From the NCBI RefSeq assembly GCF_000025725.1, contig NC_013943.1, positions 620,001-684,000 of the forward strand: 64,000 nt of DNA, given 5' to 3'. The notes beneath the pieces are model-generated. The model worked only from the letters and a program-made list of their open reading frames with translations, was not told where the DNA came from and did no database searches. Below, piece after piece: positions 14,723-22,947 of the stretch. This DNA is from Denitrovibrio acetiphilus DSM 12809. Its GTDB lineage: Bacteria > Chrysiogenota > Deferribacteres > Deferribacterales > Geovibrionaceae. Position numbers and translations under genes: made by a program. Numbering within the stretch: the first letter of the stretch is position 1; every line of letters starts with the position of its first letter.

Positions 14723-16224
14723 TGAGTCTGAATGAAATTAAATCAATAACGCCTTTGCTGGAAGAGCTTACGAAGTTTATTAAATTTAACCGTAGAAAAA
14801 CTACAGAGCAAATTGCCGATTTTCTCGGAGATATAGAGACAAGATATGTTGATCTATTGCATGAATCTGATGAGAAGAACTCTAAGATATCAGAAATGCA
14901 AAAAAAAATTGTAGATAAAGATGAAACGATTTCTGGACAACTAGAAAAAGAACAAGCTTTAATTGCAGATATGGATAAAATCAAAGCTGAATCTGAAATA
15001 TTGGCAAAAGAAAAATATGACATCCTATATAAATATGATTTTATTTCAAACATACTATCCGCAGAAAAAAGAACTTCAGAAAGTATGGAGAAACTGTCAG
15101 CATTGTTTAATGAAGATTTTATCAGTTTTGCCAATCAGGAATCGTCTTTGGCAGAGGAAGCCGAGGCTATTATTGCGCTACAGAATATTGAAAAGAAACT
15201 TAAAATGATTTCTGCCTTTCCAGAAATTTATAACAAAAAGATTATTGCTCTCGGTGGGGGTTTTAGTTCTGGCAAGTCATCATTCATAAACAGTTTCTTT
15301 GAATCTACAGACATTCTTTTGCCGGTAGGTATAAATCCTGTTACTGCTATACCAGCATATATAGTTTCTGGCAGAGATAATACTGTGAAGGGTCTATCTA
15401 AAGATCAAGGATGCGTACATATACCTCATGGAATATATACAAATCTATCGCATGATTTTCTTAAATTATTCCCATTCCGTATGAAAGATATTTTACCAGT
15501 CATGGCTATCGAGACACCCTTTGAATATGACAGCATCTGCTTTATTGACACACCAGGCTACAACCCTGCTAGTAATAATTTGACTGAGGAAGACGTATAC
15601 ACAGCAAAAGAATATTTAGATCAGGCAGACGCAATTATATGGCTGGTGGGTGTAGATTCCACAGGGACTTTGCCTGCATCTGATCTAGATTTTTTATCTA
15701 ATATCAATTTAGAAAAGAAAAAAATGTATATTGTTTTAAACAAAGCTGATTTAAAGTCTGAAGAAGATATTAAAGATATCATGGAAAACATTCAGGATAT
15801 TTTGGAAGATGAAGAAATTAATTATTCAGGAATCAGTGCATACAGCTCAATAAATCAGGATGAAATACTTTTTGACAAAATGTCAATTTCAGAATTTCTT
15901 GACAATGAAAATAATAGCACGGAAGTCAAGGAACAGGTTTCTATAGAGCTGGATACAGTATTTAATATGTATTATAAAGCGATTAATGAAGATATTGACG
16001 CTGCTAATGATATAAAAAGAGCAATTCATTCTTTAGAACTGGATATGCTTGAGTCAGGTTATGACTTTTCAGATGATAAGATCGGCAACAGCATTGAGGC
16101 GATAAAAGAACGTATTCATTGCAATGAATTAGAACAAAATTTAAAAGATTTGGATCTATTAAAAAACAAGATTTTTATTGCGTTGGACAATGTTTTTAAA
16201 GAACTCAATATAGATAAAAGATAA
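14722..16224 (+). CDS. Dynamin-family GTPase 3 of a three-gene operon
   Basis: A 500-residue protein whose first 120 or so residues are a coiled coil (repeated K/E/I/L heptads in 'ISEMQKKIVDKDETISGQLEKEQALIADMDKIKAESEIL'). G1 is GGGFSSGKSS (about 176-185), G2 lies in 'PVGINPVTAIPAYI', G3 is DTPG (about 276) and G4 is a canonical NKAD (about 339). After the GTPase domain only a short helical tail remains, so it lacks the long stalk of the other two. It may act as a regulatory or bridging subunit. The gene starts inside the stop codon of the second GTPase gene. Similar multi-gene dynamin operons include LeoABC of enterotoxigenic E. coli. Confidence 0.85.
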   Translation: MSLNEIKSITPLLEELTKFIKFNRRKTTEQIADFLGDIETRYVDLLHESDEKNSKISEMQKKIVDKDETISGQLEKEQALIADMDKIKAESEILAKEKYDILYKYDFISNILSAEKRTSESMEKLSALFNEDFISFANQESSLAEEAEAIIALQNIEKKLKMISAFPEIYNKKIIALGGGFSSGKSSFINSFFESTDILLPVGINPVTAIPAYIVSGRDNTVKGLSKDQGCVHIPHGIYTNLSHDFLKLFPFRMKDILPVMAIETPFEYDSICFIDTPGYNPASNNLTEEDVYTAKEYLDQADAIIWLVGVDSTGTLPASDLDFLSNINLEKKKMYIVLNKADLKSEEDIKDIMENIQDILEDEEINYSGISAYSSINQDEILFDKMSISEFLDNENNSTEVKEQVSIELDTVFNMYYKAINEDIDAANDIKRAIHSLELDMLESGYDFSDDKIGNSIEAIKERIHCNELEQNLKDLDLLKNKIFIALDNVFKELNIDKR

Positions 16225-16227
16225 TAA

Positions 16228-16558
16228 ATGCCTATCGATTTAAATGATATCCTTGTGGTTGGAATATCTTCGAGGGTGTTGTTTGATCTGGAAAAATACA
16301 TCAAATTCAGCTTAATAACGGAAACGCTCTCCTTTCAAAAGAGACAGCGTTTCCGTTTATAGACGCTCTATAGTAAAAAAGTTGTCGAAACAGTCCTGAC
16401 ACTGGTCTGCGGATACTCAACAGCATAAAACACTACGGTTTAGATATCACAAGGTCGGCTTTCTCCGGTGGCGAACCTCTGTCTCCTTATCTGGAAGCTT
16501 TCAGAGTTGACCTGTTTTTGTCTAAAGATGAATCAGATGTGCAATACGCCATAGTGTA
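16228..16558 (+). pseudogene. Decayed 5'-nucleotidase gene (PF06189-like)
   Basis: The start 'MPIDLNDILVVGISSRVLFDLE' (16228-16293) and, in another frame from about 16400, 'DTGLRILNSIKHYGLDITRSAFSGGEPLSPYLEAFRVDLFLSKDESDVQYAI' (stop 16557-16559) correspond to the beginning and middle of bacterial cytosolic 5'-nucleotidases of this family. The region between is missing and replaced by the terminator at 16317-16357; the C-terminal third is also gone. It follows the third dynamin gene by 3 nt, so it may once have been the last gene of the operon, or is a neighbour joined by deletion. Confidence 0.75.
16317..16357 (+). terminator. Strong hairpin ending the dynamin operon
   Basis: AACGGAAACGCT (16317-16328) pairs with AGCGTTTCCGTT (16346-16357), extended by CTC / GAG, around a loop containing CTTTCAAAA. 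It lies 93 nt after the third GTPase stop. A short T-rich run follows. It is the obvious transcription end for the operon. Confidence 0.75.
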
Positions 16559-16624
16559 AGCATCCCTGAATTTTTTACAGTTTAAAATTAGAGTTTTCCT
16601 GTAGATTATAAACAGGAGGACTTA

Positions 16625-16891
16625 ATGAAACGCAGTCGATTTTCAGAAACTCAGATCGTAAAAATACTCAAAGAAGCCGAGTCTGGCAGACAGGTAAAAG
16701 ACATCTGCCGTGAGTACGGTATCAGTGACGCCACCTACTACAACTGGAAGTCCAAATACGGAGGTATGGAAGCCTCAGACATTAAGAGATTAAAAGAGCT
16801 AGAGGATGAGAATCGCAAACTGAAGCAGATGTTTGCTGATCTCAGCTTAGAGAATACAGCCCTGAAGGATATTCTCTCAAAAAAGCTTTAA
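16625..16891 (+). CDS. IS3-family transposase OrfA
   Basis: An 88-residue protein with the IS3 helix-turn-helix (FSETQIVKILKEAESG...GISDATYYNWKSKYGG) followed by a leucine-zipper (LKELEDENRKLKQMFADLSLENTALKDIL). AGGAGG lies before the ATG. It belongs to the truncated copy and is closely similar to OrfA at 36282-36548. Without a complete OrfB it cannot transpose this copy, but could act on the related one. Confidence 0.85.
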   Translation: MKRSRFSETQIVKILKEAESGRQVKDICREYGISDATYYNWKSKYGGMEASDIKRLKELEDENRKLKQMFADLSLENTALKDILSKKL

Positions 16892-16941
16892 AGCCGTCGG
16901 AGAAGCGTAGTTTAGCAGATTACTGTAGAGCAACATACGGA

Positions 16942-17404
16942 ATGAGTATTAGTCATGCTTGCCGTACAGTCAGCATAAGCCGTCCGGTTTATTACTATCA
17001 GCCGGATGTAGACAGAGACAACCATGTCATAGCCGTTCTGCTTGAACTATGTGAGAAATATCCGGGATATGGCTTCGGAAAGCTGTTTGCCATTATCCGT
17101 CGGCTGGGACATAGATGGAATCATAAGAGGGTTCATAGGGTTTATTGCCTTTTGAAGCTTAATATGCGCCGTAAGGCCAAGAGAAGGCTCCCAAATAGGA
17201 ATCCTCTACCTATCAGTGTACCTGAATCTATCAACCAGTGCTGGTCTATAGATTTCATGAGCGACAGCTTGTACTGCGGGAGAAAATACAGGACATTTAA
17301 CGTTGTTGATGACTTTAATCGGGAAGCTCTTGCCATAGAGGTTGATCTTAATCTGCCAGCAGCAAGAGTTATCAGGGTACTTGACAGGATTGCTTCGTGG
17401 CGAG
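16942..17404 (+). pseudogene. Truncated IS3-family OrfB
   Basis: N-terminal part of the DDE transposase: 'ACRTVSISRPVYYYQ', then 'YPGYGFGKLFAIIRRLGHRWNHKRVHRVYCLLKLNMRRKAKRRLP', then the start of the catalytic core ('CWSIDFMSDSLYCGRKYRTFNVVDDFNREALAIEV') containing the first two aspartate regions. The third acidic residue region is missing, because the frame is joined to recombinase DNA at about 17404. Confidence 0.85.
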
Positions 17405-17789
17405 GATTATAGTTTACTCATTAGATAGAATAGGTCGTTCTACTCTTGATACATTACAGATAATAGAAGATATAAAAAATAAAGGTATCAAACTTATTCT
17501 AATCAAAGATAATCTTACTATTGATCCTTACAACTCTAATCCATACAATGAAATGATGCTTACAATGCTTTCAGCATTTGCACAATTAGAAAGAAGTTTT
17601 ATAAGTGAGAGAACTAAAGCTGGTTTAGCAGCAAGAAAAGCTCAAGGTATCAAACTGGGTAGAAAGAAAGGGCAACAAGTTAAATCTATCTATGATGAAC
17701 ATAGAGAAAAGATAGAAGAACTATTTACACTTGGTTTGAGTTTAAAAAAGATTGTTCAATATATCAATGTAGGGAGTGCGAGCCTGTAA
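17405..17789 (+). pseudogene. Serine recombinase (resolvase) fragment
   Basis: The frame encodes 'IIVYSLDRIGRSTLDTLQIIEDIKNKGIKLILIKDNLTID...LSAFAQLERSFISERTKAGLAARKAQGIKLGRKKG', the middle of a small resolvase/invertase. The first 60 or so residues, with the catalytic serine, are missing where it joins the IS3 remnant, and the helix-turn-helix at the C-terminus is cut after 'LSLKKIVQYINV' by the IS256 end at 17780. A/T-rich codons resemble the neighbouring pse-type genes, so it may have arrived with them. Confidence 0.8.
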
Positions 17790-18594
17790 ATAGAAGTGTG
17801 TAAACGTCGTATGTGTTAAACTAACATGCGAGGTTTATGATGAAATTCGACAAGGACAAACTGAAAGAGCTGCTTGCTGAAAGCGATGTAAAAACCACAG
17901 AAGACCTTCAGGTATTTATGCGTGACATGATGAAAGAAGTCATCGAAACGCTTTACGAAGGCGAGCTTGAAGCTCATCTGGGCTACAAGAAACACGAACC
18001 GAACGTAAGTGACGGCAACAGCCGTAACGGTCGTTCTTCCAAGAAAGTACAATCACAGATGGGCGAAATGGACCTCGAAGTGCCTCGTGACCGCCTGTCA
18101 ACTTTCTCACCAGAAATAGTCAAGAAACGCCAGACAGATATATCCGGCATTGAAGCCAAAGTAATTTCCATGTATGCCAAGGGGATGAGCAACCGTGACA
18201 TCAAAGAGCATATCTTTGATATTTACGGTCATGAAATATCGCCGGAAACAGTCAGCGTTATCACCGATAAGATTCTCCCACAGGCTAAGGAGTGGCAGAA
18301 TAGAGCATTGGAAGAGATATACGCTATCGTCTTCATGGACGGCATGGTTTTAAAGATGCGTGTAGACGGAGCTGTCCGCAACGTCACTATCTACTTTGTG
18401 ATAGGCATCAGCCTGGAAGGTCATAAATCCTGTCTGGGGCTGTATCTTGCTGAGACAGAGTCAGCTAAATACTGGCTGACAGTAATGAATGAGCTGAAGA
18501 ATCGTGGAGTGCAGGATATTCTTATCTTTGCCGTAGATAACCTTAAGGGCATCTCAGAAGCTATAACAGCCGCTTTCCCGCAATCTGAGATACA
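17780..18594 (+). mobile_element. IS256-family element, 3' truncated (copy 1)
   Basis: The left end GAGCCTGTAAATAGAAGTG starts at 17780. The transposase frame begins at 17837 and is nearly identical to complete copies at 24570 and 54204. It is cut at 18594 after 'AAFPQSEI', where the right end of an IS21 element begins (TGCCTGTATCGG). The DDE domain is thus incomplete. Confidence 0.9.
17837..18594 (+). pseudogene. Truncated IS256-family transposase
   Basis: The first 253 residues of a 405-residue mutator-type transposase ('LLAESDVKTTEDLQVFMRDMMKEVIETLYEGELEAHLGY' onwards, through 'IVFMDGMVLKMRVDGAVRNVTIYFVIG'). It retains the first two acidic regions of the DDE core but loses the third because IS21 sequence follows. 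A short unrelated tail is read from the IS21 end up to 18688. Confidence 0.9.
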
Positions 18595-18981
18595 TGCCTG
18601 TATCGGCTTATTCGGACAGTGGGATCGGAAACATTCGGACAGCGTATCGGAGCTCGGACACTTTTGCCGCAAGGTAACCTTTTTCTGATTATAAGAACCA
18701 GTTCATCTATAAATCAAGCGTTATCCGCTTGAATCTTCCTTATACTTTCACCTTTAAGTTTGATCTTGTGGCTGCTGTGAAGCAGCCTGTCCAGAATGGC
18801 GTCAGCCACAGTGTCGTTATTGAGATAGTCATACCAGCGATCTACAGGCAACTGTGATGTAACGATAACACTGCTGATGTTTGCACGATCCTCAATCACC
18901 TCAAGAAGGTCGTTGGCATCATCGGCGGTGAGCGGATTAATTCCGAAGTCATCAAGGATGAGTAGATTATATTTGGCTATT
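18595..18981 (-). mobile_element. IS21-family 3'-end fragment
   Basis: This strip matches the right end of the complete IS21 at 31271-33898: the terminal TGCCTGTATCGG with three CGGACA repeats, then the last 90 or so codons of istB on the minus strand ('DDFGINPLTADDANDLLEVIEDRANISSVIVTSQLPVDRWYDYLNN...', stop near 18714). Similarity ends at about 18981, where unrelated AT-rich DNA begins. It inserted into the IS256 copy, and the rest was later removed. Confidence 0.9.
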
Positions 18982-19037
18982 AGAGCCCCTAGTTTACATA
19001 AGTATATTAAAACTAGAGGGATTGAGAAGAGGTTATT

Positions 19038-19610
19038 CTAAAAACAAACTTTTGAGTATATTTCCCCATTATAAAATGGGTGTTTATCAATTAGTCTATT
19101 TTTAATTAAATCATCACTACCGGACTCGATACCTTCGAAGGTTTCATAGAATTTATTCAAAGATCTTTCTTCATTAATTTTTAATTCATTTTTTTGTTCA
19201 GTTTCAGAACCTATTACATCAATATGATATTGATCTCCATATACAAATTCAAATATTTTTCTTGTTCTATCTACATGGTAATCACTTGTTACAACAAGAA
19301 TTTTTTTCCATTCTTTATTCTTTACAATATTATTTTTTGTAAAAATAGCATCTCCGACAGTATCTCTAGAATTTAATTCAACAATAATTCTATCAACTGG
19401 TATATTTTTTTCTTTAGCATATTTTTTCATTGCATCTGCTATTTTTATAGATGAATCATCTCTATAATCCCATCCACAAGTAATCATCCAAGGTGCTTTA
19501 TCTTTATTGAATTCCTCGATAGCTAAGTCCATTCTTCTGGAAGTTTCCTCATTTAAAAATCCTTCTCTATCCATTAAGTTAGCTAAAACTATTATTGCAG
19601 AATATTTCAT
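19038..19610 (-). CDS. YdcF/DUF218-type protein
   Basis: A 190-residue protein with the DUF218 (SanA/ElyC/YdcF) fold: 'AIIVLANLMDREGFLNEETSRRMDLAIEEFNKDKAPWMITCGW', 'NIPVDRIIVELNSRDTVGDAIFTKNNIV' and 'KKILVVTSDYHVDRTRKIFEFVYG'. The SRDTVGDA and SDYHVDR motifs are the conserved ones. Family members are linked to envelope polysaccharide metabolism. It is the last of three AT-rich genes (12 nt after the formyltransferase-like gene), a set often seen with nonulosonic-acid glycosylation loci. The exact reaction is unknown. Confidence 0.75.
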   Translation of the reverse strand: MKYSAIIVLANLMDREGFLNEETSRRMDLAIEEFNKDKAPWMITCGWDYRDDSSIKIADAMKKYAKEKNIPVDRIIVELNSRDTVGDAIFTKNNIVKNKEWKKILVVTSDYHVDRTRKIFEFVYGDQYHIDVIGSETEQKNELKINEERSLNKFYETFEGIESGSDDLIKNRLIDKHPFYNGEIYSKVCF

Positions 19611-19622
19611 GTAGAGTATCTC

Positions 19623-20279
19623 TTAATTATTTTCTTGTTGTTTTTTGAATTTTTCAATCTCTAAAGCAGACCTATCCCAAGACTGTGCAGATATTTGTAA
19701 TTCTGCAATATATTCTTCAAAATCTGATATTTTTGTGTTCCAACCATCTGCCAGTGTTTCGAAAAATGGTTGCTTATCTTTCACCTTATGTATAGACCCA
19801 TCGCCTAATTGTTTTTTTCTTTGACATTTTCCATTCTTAATATCTAACCAATTTTCTTTGAATAAATTTTGTATTTCCATCTGAAGTTTATCATAAGATG
19901 ATGCTAGTGTTTCTTTATCTGAATCAAACTCCACTTCCTTTTGAACAATTATATCCCCAGTATCTATACCTTCATCCAAATAATGAATAGTAACTCCCTT
20001 TGGTGTTTCTTCAACAAAACTCCATAAATTAGGATCTGCCCCCTTATTCCAAGGCAAAAATGATATATGTAAATTTATTCCTGTATTATTAAAATATTCA
20101 ATGATTTCTTTTGTAATAATATACCTATACCCGTAGCTAATTAAATACTCAAATTGATTTTCTTCTATAAACTCTAATGATATTTTTTCTGATGTCGGAA
20201 ATACCTCATGATTATTATTCTTTAACCATTCAACAAGAGGGGAATCTTCATACCCTAAAAACAATACTTTACCATTCAT
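19623..20279 (-). CDS. Formyltransferase-family protein, sugar-modifying
   Basis: A 218-residue protein of the methionyl-tRNA/sugar formyltransferase fold: 'YLISYGYRYIITKEIIEYFNNTGINLHISFLPWNKGADPNLWSFVEETPKGVTIHYLDEGIDTGDIIVQKEV'. The N-H-D triad of the fold is seen as N (in GINLHISFLPWNKGADP), H (LHIS) and D (EGIDTGDI). Size and context with a NeuB/PseI homologue point to N-formylation of a nucleotide sugar rather than of tRNA. It starts 4 nt after the upstream synthase gene. A C-terminal helical tail is extra. Confidence 0.75.
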   Translation of the reverse strand: MNGKVLFLGYEDSPLVEWLKNNNHEVFPTSEKISLEFIEENQFEYLISYGYRYIITKEIIEYFNNTGINLHISFLPWNKGADPNLWSFVEETPKGVTIHYLDEGIDTGDIIVQKEVEFDSDKETLASSYDKLQMEIQNLFKENWLDIKNGKCQRKKQLGDGSIHKVKDKQPFFETLADGWNTKISDFEEYIAELQISAQSWDRSALEIEKFKKQQENN

Positions 20280-20283
20280 ATAT

Positions 20284-21318
20284 TTATCCTTTTCTAATTT
20301 CTAATCTATCACCAAAACTATAATCTTTCTCTGAAACTTTCCCTAAAATACTCTTTAAATGCTTTGGGTGAGCACCATACCCTGGCCTAACACTTCTAAT
20401 ATTTTCTTCTGAAAACTTATCACCTTTTTTTATATCTCTTGATATATATAAACTTCTTGCAAATTGTCTACTTTGTATTTTTTTGTCAGTCATTGAATAA
20501 TCAACACTACCTATTAATTTTTCAGCATCCCTAACAGCTTTTATCATATCTTTAAATTCATCTTTATCTAAACTAAAATCTGAATCAGCACCACCTATTG
20601 CTTTATCAAGTATAAAATGTTTTTCTATTACCTTAGCACCCAATGTTGTAGCTACAATAGGAGCTGTTATACCCAAAGTATGATCAGAAAATCCACTAAT
20701 TACACCAAAAGTATCTGATAAATTATTTATTGTAATTAAATTAGCATCTTCCAATGGTGCTGGATATGCACTTGTACATTTCAACAATACAATTTCATTA
20801 TTACCAACATCTCTACAAATATCTACGGCGTCTTGTATTTCATCAATTGTTGCAATACCAGTTGATATGATAATAGGCTTCATTTTTGAAGCAGTGTATT
20901 TTATCAACTCATAATCGGTTATTTCAAAAGAAGCTATTTTATATGCACTAGGATTAAACTGTTCAAGAAAATCAACAGCACTTTTATCAAATGGAGAAGA
21001 AAAAATATCTATATCAATACTTCTTGCATATTCAAATAATTCCTTATGCCATTCCCATGGAGTATACGCTTCTGAATACAACTGATGAAGTGACTTATCA
21101 TCCCATAGTGTTCCACCCTTAATAATAAAATCTTCCTTATCACAATTTAATGTTAAAGTATCAGCGGTATACGTTTGTATCTTAATAGCATTAGCTCCAA
21201 TTTCCTTAGCAGCTTTTATGGTTTCTATTGCATTTTCTAGAACACCGTTATGATTAGCACTAAGTTCAGCAATTATATAAGTTCCATCTTTTTTTAAATC
21301 AAAATTTCCTATTTTCAT
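20284..21318 (-). CDS. pseI: NeuB/PseI-family nonulosonic acid synthase
   Basis: A 344-residue synthase that condenses phosphoenolpyruvate with a 6-carbon amino sugar to make a nonulosonic acid (pseudaminic, legionaminic or sialic). Family features: 'IIAELSANHNGVLENAIETIKAAKEIGANAIKIQTYTADTLTL', 'SSPFDKSAVDFLEQF', 'LKCTSAYPAPLEDANL', 'SGFSDHTLG', 'KVIEKHFILD' and a C-terminal SAF domain (about residues 285-344, 'FARSLYISRDIKKGDKFSEENIRSVRPGYGAHP'). The 'YTADTLTL' and 'GADSDFSL' forms resemble PseI more than NeuB, so pseudaminic acid is the better guess. Its start lies 9 bp from an IS4 end, which probably cut off the rest of the cluster. Confidence 0.85.
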   Translation of the reverse strand: MKIGNFDLKKDGTYIIAELSANHNGVLENAIETIKAAKEIGANAIKIQTYTADTLTLNCDKEDFIIKGGTLWDDKSLHQLYSEAYTPWEWHKELFEYARSIDIDIFSSPFDKSAVDFLEQFNPSAYKIASFEITDYELIKYTASKMKPIIISTGIATIDEIQDAVDICRDVGNNEIVLLKCTSAYPAPLEDANLITINNLSDTFGVISGFSDHTLGITAPIVATTLGAKVIEKHFILDKAIGGADSDFSLDKDEFKDMIKAVRDAEKLIGSVDYSMTDKKIQSRQFARSLYISRDIKKGDKFSEENIRSVRPGYGAHPKHLKSILGKVSEKDYSFGDRLEIRKG

Positions 21319-21326
21319 ACATTCTC

Positions 21327-22854
21327 ACTCAAGTTTCGCACCTTGATATGGTGTGATAACTTGTTGTTACAGTTAGGATAATAATAGAAAAAGTCTCACA
21401 TAAATGGTATATTGATTTTCAAAGAACAATTACATCAAGGAGACTTTTTCTATGCTTGAGAATAAATCATGGCAGTCTGAAATACAAGCGGCATTGTGGA
21501 AAGAATTTGAAATATTCCGAGTAATGAAGGCTTTGCAACTGCGTACAATTGCCTATAGGTGCGGTATTTCAAAGAATCAGGGCGTTGAACCCTTTTCGAT
21601 TCTCATAGCCTTGGTTTTTCTGACATTTCTCGGCAAAAGCGTTCACCATTTTGTTTCCCATTGCCGGAACAGTCTATTTGATTTAGGCGGTAAAGATGTT
21701 TTTTATCGTTTAAGTACACGCACAAGTATCAATTGGCGGCGTTTTATGAGTGATATATCTTTGAGAGTAATCAGTCATTTCAAATTATTCAGCAACTGGC
21801 AGCATCGTGTTCTCGTCATTGACGACACAATAATACACAAGACAGGCAAGAAGATAGAAGAGTTATCTTGGTTATATGACCATAGCAAAGGTAAAAGCGT
21901 GAAAGGCTTCAGTGCTGTTGTGCTTGGCTGGAGTGATCGTGCGTCATTTGTCCCTGTAGATTTTGCTTTGCAGCGAAGCAGCAGAAAAGTATTCAAACAA
22001 TCGACAGAAATTGAAATGGATAAGCGGATGCTGGCGTGGCATCGTCGAGAGGAAGCAGTAAAAGACAAACCAACACTGGTAAAGGAAATGCTTAAACGGG
22101 CGAAACAGAAGGGGCTGGATGCTGGGGCTGTTCTGTTTGACAGCTGGTATTGTATGCCGAGGCTGGTCTCGTCAATTTATCATGAGATAGGCTATGACGT
22201 GATTGCCATGCTTAAAACTACACCGACATTAACTGTTGCTGTAAATGGCAAGGTATACTCAACCAAACGCTTATGGGAATGTGTTGTTCCAGCTTTGATT
22301 AAGGAAACAGTAACCATTGGCAAAGATCGGGTGTCTGTATCTTCCATCAATGCTTTTTTCGGTTCAACTCTGGTTAAGCTGGTCTTCTGTCAGCCATCTG
22401 AGAAAAGTAAATCAAAGAAGCCTATTATTCTACTGTCTACGGATACATCTTTGACATCGGCAAAAATAATTGAAACCTATGGTCAGCGTTGGGCGGTAGA
22501 AGTGTTGTTTAAAGATGCCAAGAGCAAGCTTTTCTTTGGGAAAAATCAATCCAGAACCTTTGAGGCTACTATTTGCTTCCTGACACTGTCACTCGTTAGG
22601 TTTATCATCCTGAGCTATATGGAACGGATAAATGGAGATTTCCGTCACAAAGGCCGTCTGTATGAGGGTCTGCGTTATGAAGTCGAAGAACTGAATATTC
22701 TGGCGTTTATGGAAAAATTTATAAACCGATTATTATCGATAATTGATGGAGCAAAGGAAACATTTGCAGTTTTTATGGATAAATTGACTGCTATTCAGCA
22801 ATTGGTAAGGCTCTCAATTGAAAATTTACTCTTTCAAAGGTGCGAAACTTGAGT
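21327..22854 (+). mobile_element. IS4-family element, complete (copy 1)
   Basis: A 1528-bp element with inverted ends ACTCAAGTTTCGCACCTT. It has the same length as the copy at 57295-58822. The flanks do not match each other (TTCTC left, TATAA right), unlike the other copy, which has a 5-bp duplication. This copy therefore probably took part in a recombination or deletion that joined unrelated DNA: the pse-type cluster to the HTH-ImmA pair. Confidence 0.9.
21452..22852 (+). CDS. IS4-family transposase
   Basis: A 466-residue DDE transposase. The first Asp is in 'VLVIDDTIIHKTGKK', the second in 'AGAVLFDSWYCMPRL', and the catalytic Glu in the IS4 signature Y-x2-R-x3-E-x6-K, seen as YGQRWAVEVLFKDAK. 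ATG at 21452 follows AAGGAG. It is nearly identical to the transposase at 57420-58820, with clustered differences at residues about 95-140. The stop codon lies in the right terminal repeat. Confidence 0.9.
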   Translation: MLENKSWQSEIQAALWKEFEIFRVMKALQLRTIAYRCGISKNQGVEPFSILIALVFLTFLGKSVHHFVSHCRNSLFDLGGKDVFYRLSTRTSINWRRFMSDISLRVISHFKLFSNWQHRVLVIDDTIIHKTGKKIEELSWLYDHSKGKSVKGFSAVVLGWSDRASFVPVDFALQRSSRKVFKQSTEIEMDKRMLAWHRREEAVKDKPTLVKEMLKRAKQKGLDAGAVLFDSWYCMPRLVSSIYHEIGYDVIAMLKTTPTLTVAVNGKVYSTKRLWECVVPALIKETVTIGKDRVSVSSINAFFGSTLVKLVFCQPSEKSKSKKPIILLSTDTSLTSAKIIETYGQRWAVEVLFKDAKSKLFFGKNQSRTFEATICFLTLSLVRFIILSYMERINGDFRHKGRLYEGLRYEVEELNILAFMEKFINRLLSIIDGAKETFAVFMDKLTAIQQLVRLSIENLLFQRCET

Positions 22855-22947
22855 TATAATTTAATAACATTATTGAGCTTGTCAAGACATGAAAAAAGAC
22901 TATAATGTTAAATATACATAACACGGATGTTTGTATAGGAGGACAAG

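Larger units (their letters stand above)
16589..17404 (+). mobile_element. IS3-family element, 3' truncated (copy 1)
   Basis: The left terminal sequence TAGAGTTTTCCTG resembles that of the related complete element at 36241-37369. Two genes follow: OrfA 16625-16891 (88 residues; helix-turn-helix 'IVKILKEAESGRQVKDICREYGISDATYYNWKSKYGG' and a leucine-zipper tail) and OrfB from 16942. OrfB stops matching at about 17404, after 'RVLDRIASWRG', where unrelated recombinase sequence begins. The remainder of the DDE domain and the right end are lost, so the copy is dead. Confidence 0.85.

Noticed and set aside
17397-17789. Intact small serine recombinase
   Set aside because: The frame's apparent start is inside the IS3 transposase; the catalytic N-terminus is missing and the C-terminus is cut by IS256.
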